Assembly (NCBI GenBank): GCA_003049485.1
Contig: PYST01000527.1
Coordinates: forward strand, 1 to 18,805
From: Ophioceras dolichostomum
Lineage: Eukaryota > Ascomycota > Sordariomycetes > Magnaporthales > Ophioceraceae
Reading direction: 5' to 3'
DNA: 18,805 bases
The position numbers were made by a program, and so were the translations under genes. Shown here one piece after another: positions 1-9,121 of the stretch. The notes under the pieces were generated by a model. It did no database searches and was not told where the DNA came from. It saw only the letters and a list, made by a program, of their open reading frames with translations. Positions within the stretch are counted from its first letter, which is position 1, and each line of letters begins with the position of its first letter.

Positions 1-256
1 GAATACGATACCATTGAACGCACGAAGGAATGTGTAGGGGAAGATGCAAGATATGAGAAAGAATCTGAAAGCAGATCTGTCTATCTAAATCACTGTCTGT
101 CTATGTGGGGTAATGAAAATATCGGTGATGGAAAACGTCTATAGGCCGGTAGGATACCACCACGAAGGTAGGTCGCCTAGCCCCCAGCCGATGTGACCGC
201 CACTCGTCCTACCACCTACCCGCTCAAGTCCACTAGGGACATCGCAAACAGTCCTC
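1..256. other. 3' flank of the NAD+ synthetase gene
   Basis: No open reading frame here can be supported. The stretch lies downstream of the minus-strand NAD+ synthetase stop codon and should hold its 3' untranslated region. Short GGTA/TACC and TCTG/TCTA-type words are present. No canonical AATAAA on the minus strand stands out. Confidence 0.4.
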
Positions 257-3200
257 CTAGGGTAGAGTCTTCTCCAGAGCCGCCGCATGCTCCCTGATCT
301 TCCGGAACTGCCACGGCCAGTTCACCACCAAAAGAAACGGGCGGAGATCATGTCGATTATCATCCGGATTCTAAGAGAGGTTGGTACCTCATACCCAGAA
401 TCAGCAAGTGCCACATCCATATCCACATCCACATGCACAATGTGCAATATGCAATATGCAAGCCGGCTTTGAGAGACAGGCTTCATGCATGAGACAGAAG
501 GGAAGGAAGGGGTCCACCATTAGCAGGGACGAAGGTGAGACTCACGTATGGACTCAGATGCACGGCTGGTGTGAGCACGGTGCTCTTGTGGCGGTTCATG
601 GCCCAGTACCTGAAGAAGTGCATGACCTTGTACGCCACCGCCTCCGGGCGGCGGTCCTGCCACTCGACGAGGAGACGCAGGTAGCAGGACCAAGGGCCGA
701 GCTTCTCCACCTGTTTTGTGTGTTACTAATCCATTCTCGTGGATCATCGCAAAAGAAAATGGAGGGGTAAAGAATGGCATGGCACTACATACCTTGCGTA
801 GAACGCCGAACTGGCTCAGCTCATCGTAGGTCAAGCCCATCTCGGCATCTGATTCATCGAGTTGAACGCCGGCCGAGAGGGGGAGCAGCTCGGCAGTGGG
901 GCGAGCCTCGATGAACTCCTGGATTTCGCAGATGAGCAATGCCGTACCTCGATGAGAGGAAGGAGGGTTGAGAAGTCGAGGTAGGGTAGGCAGGTAAGGA
1001 AGGTAGGTAGGTAGGTGGTACGTACTCGAACCATCGGCATGTCCCATGTCTTGATAGCCCACGCCAGGAACGCCTTCGCGTCGGACTTGGAAATGCTGCC
1101 CTACATGGCACAAACACCCAAGAGTCAGCGAATACCTCTGCAGGTAGTAGGCACTAATGGGTGAAAAATAGATGGGCCAAGAACAGCTTACCAATGGCGC
1201 GAGATCTGCGGACGAACAGTCGTACTTGGTCAAATACCTGTTGTGGTGCCGAAGTTTGGTTGGTTGGTTAGTTAGACAAGGCACCCGACAGGCAAGACAG
1301 GCATGCAGACAGACAAACAGACGTGAGTGTTTGTTTTGTGAAGGAGAGGATAGAAATGAGTAAATGGCGACCAGGACCCTGAAATCCGAGACTTACCCTC
1401 GAAGAGCCTCGTCGACGTTGGCAGCCGATAACTGGATGGTTCGTTAGGAAAGATGTTGTAGTAATCGGCTAAGATTCTCTTAGTTTGGAGAGGGCTTGTT
1501 TCGCTTACAACGAGTAGGCTTGCGCCAGCCCTAGGTGTCTTGCGAGCTGTCGTGCTCACTTGGGCGAACTAGGTAAGTGTGTAGGAGTCAGTCAACACTA
1601 ACGAGTTGAATTCCACATGCTTGGATGGATGGAGAAGGGTGAAGGCTCCACTCACCATGTACGAAGTGACCATTCTGTTTCGGGCCTGGACGTTCTGTTT
1701 CGCAGTGTTCTCCTGTGCAGGCGAAGGGTGTCAGAAGACTCGGGGAAAGGGACTCCCAGAATAAACACGTGGGTGGCAGGAAACGAGGTCAGGCAGGGAA
1801 GGGGGTACCTACAGCATGGCTTCCACCTTCAACCTTGAACTTCGGTGTAAACCCCATGGCCTGTGTAAGGAGATTCTCCTGCGCAGTAACCGTCTCGTCG
1901 ATTTTGATGTCGGAGTGGTAGGCACCGATGCAATCAGCTGCGCGTGATTTAAAACCATCAGTTAGGGAGCTAGGTCCTTGAGGCCGAAATGGCTAGGGCG
2001 GAAGGCTAGAGAGCAGGGGACCTACCAAGTCTAGTCGCTCGTGATCGTGTCTCGTCTCCGCTGTGCTGTGTGCCCATGTAGCAAGTGTGGAACAGCTTTC
2101 CCACGATCTCCTGCGGTGTCTTCGGAACAAAGCCGGGCTCGCCAGTGATGCGCTGCAGGTCTGCTAGGGTGTTCTTCTCGTCCGATTCGATGGATAGCAG
2201 GACTGCCCTGGCCATTCCGAAGACAAACATCGCCACCGAGGCACTGTCGAGACCTCCGGAGAGAGCGAGGAAGTATCCGGCGGAGTTGGATCGGATCAAG
2301 TACTGCCACAAGTACACCGCCTCAGCTAGGTAGATCTCCTCCATCGGGTCAGGGATCTTCAGTGAGATCTCTCGCGAGAGCGCCAGCGTGCCCGAGCCGA
2401 AGATCTCGTCGACCCCTCGAGACAGGCACAGATTGCAGTCGACACGGGGGTAGTCGGGCTGAGCCGCGGCCTGCACGTTGCGAGATATGCTGCTCCGGTG
2501 GCTTCGGACCTCCTCGATATCGATCGTCGCGGTGATGACATCCACCGGTTTCTGAGATTAGGTCAGTGAATCTGCTAGGAGATCTGCATGCATGTCTCTC
2601 AAGAAGGGAGCATGGCGACGTACGAGAGAGAACTGGGCAGATTGACTCAGGACGCGCCCATTGCACAAGACCATCGATGAACCGTCGAACATCATTCTCG
2701 CCTCACCATCTGCCACCGTATTAGCACTGTAGAAAGCCAGCACAAAGTCCCGGGGGTTAGTTGCATACCAACTCCGGTCGCGTTGGCGTAGACGTAGATG
2801 CCTCCTAGTTTTCGAGTGCAATTCTGGATAAGGCTCAGCCTTGTGTTTAGCTTTCGGAGCTCGGCATGGGAGGCGCTCGAGTTGAGTATGACTTCGACAC
2901 CGTTGAGGCCCATGTAAGTGGACGGGTTGCTTGGCTTCGCAGAAGTTAGCGCGGCCCAGATGAGAGGAAATGCTTCATCGTGGGTCACCAAAAGGAAGCA
3001 GAACCAAAAGGAAGCAGAAGGATACGTACAGTGAAGAGCTCCTCGCAGGTCTCGCACCTAAGTTAACTCCTCGTTAGTATCGTTCTGACTACTAAGGACT
3101 TGCGACAAGAGGAGAGCAAAAGCAGTCAAGTCTAGAGGAGGACTCTGCACAGTGCCTATTTCTGCTGCTACTTACCCCACAGATGTGTCCAATGTGGAAA

Positions 3201-3837
3201 GCACAACGTCTCCGATGGGTACTGTCTTCTGTCCGGTCACGTCGCGGATGACCTTCTCGAGGTAGTACGTCTCGAACGACCTCGGCTTCGACCAGGCCGT
3301 GAAGTGGCGCGCCTCGCGATAGAGCCCATCGTTGGCAAGACTCATCTTTGGTCGGATGAGGAAGATCCTCTTATAAGTGAGCAGGATCCGGCAGTTGTAC
3401 CGCACATTGCGATGCCGCACGCCCATGCCGACGTCCACCAGCATGTCCTTGCAAACAGGATCATTGAGGATCTCGGCGATGACCTCCCAGCTGTGGAGGA
3501 ATGTGTCACCCTCGACTATCGCAATTGATGTCAGCACGAACTGCTCCGAAAAGGGGTGTCAAGACGAGTTAACGTACGGTGATGGTCGAGGCAGCCATAG
3601 CCTGGAACTTCTAACTACAATTCGTATATCTTGTCAGCTCTGACTCCTCCTGCAGTCTTTTTGCTCCGACATGGGCCTGCTGTAGAGAGAGGGAAAGGAC
3701 TATACCTCGGGACCAGTGCGAAGCCTGGCTCCCTTGGCCTTCGCAATGCGTAAACTCTCCAGGATTCGGTCACGATTGCCCTCGAAGTCAAGCGGGACGC
3801 TGGGCAGCGTGGCCGCAGCGACTGTGATGTATGTCAT
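257..3837 (-). CDS. QNS1: Glutamine-dependent NAD+ synthetase, divergent, 16 exons
   Basis: Converts nicotinic acid adenine dinucleotide to NAD+ using ATP and ammonia released from glutamine, the last step of NAD+ synthesis in the cytosol. Exons, 5' to 3': 3837-3706, 3614-3578, 3515-3176, 3057-3030, 2934-2769, 2709-2624, 2551-2026, 1937-1813, 1712-1656, 1568-1509, 1431-1397, 1237-1192, 1100-1026, 918-793, 710-546, 370-257. Phases join without a break to give 705 residues; the yeast enzyme is about 714. The N-terminal nitrilase-type glutaminase half keeps the expected triad: E46 in PELEVPGYG, K113 in RPK, C174 in ETCEELFT. The synthetase half has the SGGLDS ATP loop at 360-365 and a TKYDCSSAD segment. 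The first ATG gives the family's LDFEGNRDRI start region. Several near-invariant positions differ (see findings), so it may be a second, divergent copy rather than the main enzyme. Each exon junction was chosen from GT/AG signals plus family continuity; the shortest exons are least certain. Confidence 0.88.
1002..1016. repeat. GGTA tetranucleotide repeat in intron 13
   Basis: About four tandem GGTA units lie inside intron 13 (1025-919) of the NAD+ synthetase gene. Related GGTA/TACC words recur elsewhere in the window, including the gatA intron near 12265-12290. This is simple-sequence drift. Confidence 0.75.
2987..3018. repeat. 16-base perfect tandem duplication in intron 4
   Basis: The 16-mer ACCAAAAGGAAGCAGA occurs twice back to back, at 2987-3002 and 3003-3018. 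It lies inside intron 4 of the NAD+ synthetase gene, about ten bases from the donor site at 3029. The identical copies suggest a recent local duplication. Confidence 0.9.
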
Positions 3838-4178
3838 TGCGGGCGAGCTCGGGGAGTTCTTCCAGACACATCAAACGCCCGGCCTGCGTGCAGCTCCAAG
3901 CCTCAGTAACGGAAAAGGCGCCGTTGATGAAGGAAGGGCCAAATAGTAGCAAGAGCAGAGTGCGCAAACTCTAACCGGCCTGACCGATACCACCACCAAA
4001 TATTCACCAAAAAAAACCTCCTATGTGGTCTATCGTTGCATATGGAACGAAGAAGGAGAGGCAGGCAATCTCCACACTCAGAAGCAACCAGCTCTCACAA
4101 AGGCCTGCTTTATTTGATGCACGAAATACCTCCTACATACAAGCCGAATCCCGAGGCGTCGTTGGGTGGTGGGGTTGG

Positions 4179-4196
4179 CCAATTGAAGAGTCCAAT
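4179..4196 (+). promoter_or_regulatory. Paired CCAAT boxes
   Basis: Two CCAATTGA words begin 13 bases apart in the divergent promoter. CCAAT is the core site of the fungal HAP/CBF (NF-Y) complex. The sequence match is direct; binding is inferred. Confidence 0.45.
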
Positions 4197-4564
4197 TGAC
4201 CCCGCCGATGCCGCTCTCAGCTGCTCGCCCTCCCGACAAGGAATTAGGAGATATATTAATCCGACGACCCCAGACTCGCGTTGACACGCCAGAGGCTAGC
4301 CTAATCCCTGCCGTATCACCTAATCCATAATAATTCATTGGATTGACAAGATCGATGGGACTTTGCACTTTCCATTGTTCAGTCCAGTGGTCCGTGCCCA
4401 ATTCTTGTAACCCAAGCGCACTACCTGTTCACCTGCAGTTCCGTCTTGTCGCCGCCGCATTTCTCTCTCAGCTTCGGTGGTGTTTTCTCTCCTCCTAGGT
4501 CCCATTCGACTTACCAGAACGCCGTTGTGAATTCTGCTGCTGCGTTTAATTCCCCCCCGTATCC

Positions 4565-4633
4565 ATGGAAGGGAGGGAAAGTCGAGTCGCAACCACCTCT
4601 TCTTCTCGGACCGGCGCTTCAAGGTCGAGCTGA
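4565..4633 (+). other. Upstream ORF in the probable SET2 leader
   Basis: A 22-codon ORF starts at ATG 4565 and stops at TGA 4631-4633, 150 bases before the SET2 start. It begins in a favourable context (TCCATGG). If transcription starts in the pyrimidine-rich area near 4440-4510, this would be a true uORF able to reduce SET2 translation. The transcript start and any leader intron are unknown. Confidence 0.35.
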
Positions 4634-4783
4634 TTGTTTCGCGACCGACTTGACCAAATTTCTGTCGACTCTGATTCCTGTGAACAAACCTAACGTCCCT
4701 GACCGACTCCTCCGCAAAGTTAACCTCTCAAGAATTGCCCGCCACGCCAGCCTCAGAAAACCTTTTTCACGTCCTACCCAGCC

Positions 4784-7700
4784 ATGGAGGATGATGATGG
4801 GCCTCGACCAAAAACCCTGGCAATGGAGAACGGAGACGAATGCAAGCCGAACGGCCTTACAAATATGAAGATGGAACCCAGTCTCTCATCGCCGGACAAC
4901 TCGGCGCGAGAGTCGAGGTCTTCCCGCTCCCTGTCTGAGGAGACGAAGAACGTCACCAGCGCGAACGTCTCGCCCGACGAGACCGGACCGATCCCCATCC
5001 CCAACCTGTCTCGAAAGTCCTCGTCAAAAAAGGAAGCAGAATCTCGGCCACCAACCCTCTTCAACAACCTCCAAGACGTGACCGAGGAGGCCAAGCGCAG
5101 CTTCGCCATCCTAACCGACTGCGTCTATGCTTCAAAAGCGCTTGGGAATTCGGATCAGGAATTTTTGGAATGCGAATGCGAGGAAGAATGGAGTAAGTCC
5201 AGCCGTTGCAACCCCCTGCGATTGCCTTTCAGTACGCATCTCGCGTTTTAGCACTCGTTGTAACGCTCAAACTTTCAATCTGGCGTAGGCGACGGCGTCA
5301 ACCATGCCTGTGACGAGGAATCCGACTGCATCAACAGGGTCACCAGGATAGAGTGCGTTGGGGGCAACTGCGGGACCCAATGTCAGAACCAGCGATTCCA
5401 GAGGAAGCAGTACGCCCAAGTCTCAGTCATAAAAACCGAGAAAAAAGGCTACGGCCTCAGGGCAGATGCCGACCTCAGCCCGAACGACTTCGTTTTCGAG
5501 TACATCGGGGAAGTGATTGGCGAGGATTTGTTCAGGAACCGCATGATAAAGTACGATGACCAAGGCCTCAAGCACTTCTACTTCATGTCGCTCACCAGGA
5601 CCGAGTACGTCGACGCGACCAAGAAGGGCAACCTGGGCCGGTTTTGCAACCACTCGTGCAATCCGAACTGCTATGTCGATAAGTGGGTGGTCGGCGACAA
5701 GCTGCGCATGGGCATATTTGCCCTCCGCCGCATCAAGGCCGGCGAGGAGCTCTGCTTCAACTACAACGTCGACCGCTACGGCGCAAACCCGCAACAATGC
5801 TACTGCGGCGAACCGAACTGCACCGGCATCCTGGGTGGCAAGACCCAGACGGAGCGCGCCACCAAGCTGCCCGGAGCTCTCATAGAGGCCTTGGGCATCG
5901 ACGAGGGAGATCATTGGGATACCGGCTTCACACCCAAGAAGCCACGCAAGAAGCGGGCTGCCGAGACTGACGAGGAGTACGTCAACAGCATCCCGCCACG
6001 TGACCTGGAAGAGGGCGAGGTTGGCAACGTTATGTCAACCCTGCGATCATGCAAGGAGCAGTGGATCGTCGTCAAGCTCCTTCGCCGAATACACAATGTG
6101 GAAGAAGAACGAGTATTGCGCCGTGTGGTTAAGTTCCACGGGTACGAGTATCTGAAGACCACATTGAACGCCTTCAAGGACGATAACGAGATCGTGCTTC
6201 AGATCCTCGACATCCTCTTCAAGCTCCCGCGCATGACGCGGAACAAGATCGACGACGCCAAGATCGAGCCCGTCATCACATCTTTGACCTCTTCTGATCA
6301 CGAGGAGGTGGCCGAAGCGTCCCAGCGGCTCCTTGATGTCTGGAAGCTGCTCGAGGTCGGATACCGCATCCCTCGAGCAAAGGCCGATGGCAACGCGCAG
6401 AAGCCTGTGAGCTTCTTTGACGATCGCCGCCAGCAAGCCCGTGAGGCGGCAGCCACCCCGGTCGCGAAACCGCCTTCGCCAATTCGGAACGCCCCGACTG
6501 GTCCGAGGAATAGCGTTCCCCAAAGGAACATGATGCACAACTTTGCACCCCGGCGGCGGATGCCACCACGAGACAACGCCCCGCTTCCTCCCGGGTGGCT
6601 CTCCGCTATCGACCCCGGAACTGGGCGGTCCTACTACTGGGACGCTTCTAACCCGAACAAGAAGACCTGGGTCAGGCCAACTATCGAGGCGGCAAAGCAG
6701 TCAGCCTCTGCTGCTCTCCAAGCCCAGAAGATCCAGGATATCATCAACCAGTGCTCTCAGCCGACACCGAAGCCGATGTCTGCCTCGCAAACCCCGCAAG
6801 CCGTTGGAACGCCTGTCCCAGAACCTAAGAGGGAGAAGTGGCGGTCCTGGCCCATCGAGAAGCAGCGTAAGCTGTATGAAAACACTGTAAGACAAACATT
6901 GATCCTCTTCCTTGCCATCGGACGCGGCTCAGATACACGTATGAGCCACGCAGCCGTGTACTAACTTGATTCCTCCAACAGCTCTTCCCCCATATCAAGC
7001 ATGTGGCAGACAAGTTCTACAAGAAGCTGCCAAAGGAAGACTTGAAGAAGTTTGCCAGGGAAATTAACAAGACCCTGGCAGCCTCGGACTACAAGCATAA
7101 CCGGGTGGAGGACCCTTCCAAGATTAGCGAGCGACAGCAGGCCAAAGTCAAGAAGTACACTAAGGAGTTCCTAGAGAAGGCACTAAAGAAGCACACCCTA
7201 CGAGAGAAGGAGAAGGCAGCTCGAAAGGCCAAGCATCAACAACGGGCAGGCGGAGAAGATCCCAGCAGCATCAGCAGCTATACGGATCTCCCTATGACGG
7301 ATTCTGGAGCGGCGGCAGCGACAACACTAGCTGGTGAACCACCGTCTAGCCTCTCCGTCGAAGGCTCACCTTTGGCAGACGTGCCTAACGAGCTCAGCCC
7401 GGCGAGCCCAACAAGCTCGACGCCAGACCTGAAGCGAAAGCGCGACGCAGGCGGCGACGAAGTAGAAGACTCTCCTGAAGACCTCACCCCTGGCGACACT
7501 CCATCTGCAGCCAAACGGCTCAAGGAGATCGTTCTGGGAGAGGCCGATGCCGACGCGCCCAGCCCACCACCTCCACCACCCACCCCGCCGCCACTCGACG
7601 AGCTGGACGACGACGCGGTCATGATCCAGGAGGCGGATGACACCGCCGAGGAGCGCCAGGAAGAAGACGAGGCCGCCGCCCGACGCCTGCAGGAGCACGA

Positions 7701-8112
7701 GGACGCGCTCGTCCGCGAGAACGAGGAGGCCGCCGCCGCGGCTCAGCAGAAGCTGCGCGAGCACGAAGAGGCTCTGCAGCGGGAGAACCAGGAGGCCATG
7801 CTCGCCATGCAGAAACAGGATGATAACGACGACCGTGGTGGAAGAAGTGGAAATGCTGAAAATGAAGACACGCCGATGGTGAACAGCATCAATGGCGTCT
7901 CAGGCGAGGATGGAGCACCAGCAGCAGCAGCAGCCGCAGGCGTGGCGACCAATCGTATAGCGGTGATGACTAACGGCGCCATCAAGGTGGACGCCAACGC
8001 CGCCGCCGCCGCCGCCGCCGCCGCTGCTGCTGCTGCGATGGCTACCATGGACGATACTTCTGCTGCGAAGATGAAAATGCAGTCTAGGAAACGCGAAGTC
8101 CTCGGCCACTGA
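4784..8112 (+). CDS. SET2: SET2 histone H3 lysine-36 methyltransferase
   Basis: Methylates histone H3 at lysine 36 in the nucleus while travelling with elongating RNA polymerase II. Exons 4784-5192, 5289-6886 and 6982-8112 join in frame to 1045 residues; the start has a strong CCAGCCATGG context. Domains in order: serine-rich N-terminus; AWS zinc-binding cysteines about 128-175 (C130, C132, C144, C150, C159, C164, C168); SET about 180-300 with RFCNHSCNPNC (254-264) and ELCFNYN (290-296), the cofactor-binding and catalytic motifs; post-SET C307, C309, C314; a helical TFIIS N-terminal/LEDGF-like segment about 385-495; WW about 568-599 (W573, W597); SRI about 645-770, which in this family binds the phosphorylated polymerase tail. 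A low-complexity tail of about 270 residues follows, with proline runs, an acidic coiled coil and polyalanine. The SET + WW + SRI order is diagnostic for Set2. Introns are 96 and 95 bases; the second falls inside the SRI-coding part. Confidence 0.96.
7687..7818 (+). repeat. 66-base tandem duplication coding a 22-residue repeat
   Basis: Inside SET2, 7687-7752 and 7753-7818 encode two aligned 22-residue units (residues 905-926 and 927-948) of pattern L-x-E-H-E-(D/E)-A-L-x-R-E-N-x-E-A. The units are charged and predicted helical, probably coiled coil. The DNA copies have diverged mostly at third positions, so the protein pattern appears to be conserved. Confidence 0.8.
7999..8037 (+). repeat. 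GCN trinucleotide repeat coding 13 alanines
   Basis: A run of GCC codons followed by GCT codons near the 3' end of SET2 encodes uninterrupted alanine at residues 1009-1021. It is likely length-variable and lies outside every recognised domain. Confidence 0.85.
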
Positions 8113-9080
8113 GCGAGCTGCCTGCCTTCCTCAGAGCCTGGCTTTTCCATGCTCGCATGGGCAGAGAGACAGACGCGCATCAGAGTAGACACACCCATAC
8201 ACCTACCTACGCTATCAGGGCGACAAAAAAGCTGTTTCCCTCCTCACTACCACCACCGCCCACCACCGCCCGCTGAACATCCACCACAGAACAAATCAAC
8301 AAAAACACTTCCGGCACGGATTCACCCCCCAAAATCTCCATCGACGCACCCTATCTAGTTTATCCATTCACCTCTTTCCTCGACCGAACGCTTCCCTCCT
8401 CGCCTAACACCCTCTTCACGCGCACATATTATATACGTTTTTCAACCACGACCCGTCCACACTTTTCAACCTCTCTTCTTTTTCTCTCTCTTTTCTGTCT
8501 CCTTTTCGCCAATATCTGATGCATACTGGGGCGGTAACATCGAATAGGAAAGGGAAATATCATCTTTTTTTTCTTCAGTAATGGGTGTTCGTTCTTCGCC
8601 CGCCATAGTTTCTCTCTAGTCCTTGTCAGGACCAAGGGAGGAGACCTCAGATAGGCCTGGCAGGAGGGTGTCTTTCTTATTCCCAACCATTAATGAGGAA
8701 TTTTAAGCATGGAGCGTTTTTCTTCCCTAATAAGGCGGAAGACGGGACAGCTGTGTGTAAATATGGCTACGGGCGATGTACATATCTGCATCTTTACGAC
8801 CCTTTTGCTTTTCGTTCTTCCTTTTTTTCTCTTTACTCGATTTCTTCTTTCTCTTACAACTCTCCTGTCCAATCCCTTCGAGGTTACAAGCTCGAAGGAC
8901 TGTGGACTGACTGACTGCCGGTGGAGGTGGTAGTAATGGGTCTGGCCGTGAGAGTGAAGAGACCGGGGATGAGAGAAATGGGCGCATGCATGGATCCGGT
9001 CATTGCGTTTCGAAACATAGGAACTTACCGTTCCTGCTCTCTTCACTTGGGCTTGGAGGGATTTTCCCCCCCCCCCCCCC

Positions 9081-9121
<41 letters not shown>

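Larger units (their letters stand above)
3838..4783. promoter_or_regulatory. Divergent intergenic promoter, QNS1-like and SET2
   Basis: This 946-base spacer separates two divergent start codons and so should hold both promoters. Two CCAAT boxes in the same orientation lie at 4179-4183 and 4192-4196, each within CCAATTGA. An opposite-strand CCAAT (ATTGG) lies at 4337-4341. An AT-rich stretch with TATATTAA is near 4251-4260. A pyrimidine-rich run around 4440-4510 is the sort of tract often found next to fungal transcription starts, here for the plus-strand SET2 gene. No other ORF in the spacer has family support. Confidence 0.6.

Noticed and set aside
520..1284. A 254-codon open frame on the minus strand
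   Set aside because: It reads through introns 12-14 of the NAD+ synthetase gene. Family motifs appear in pieces (YLTKYDCSSAD, then EFIEARPTAEL) with nonsense between, and GT/AG signals bound the pieces exactly.
1238..1396. GACA/GGTT-type repeats as a possible mobile-element end
   Set aside because: They are short tetranucleotide runs inside intron 11, with no inverted ends or target-site duplication.
4446..4868. A plus-strand frame overlapping the SET2 start
   Set aside because: It opens at TTG, lies in a pyrimidine-rich leader, and overlaps the well-supported SET2 start in another frame.
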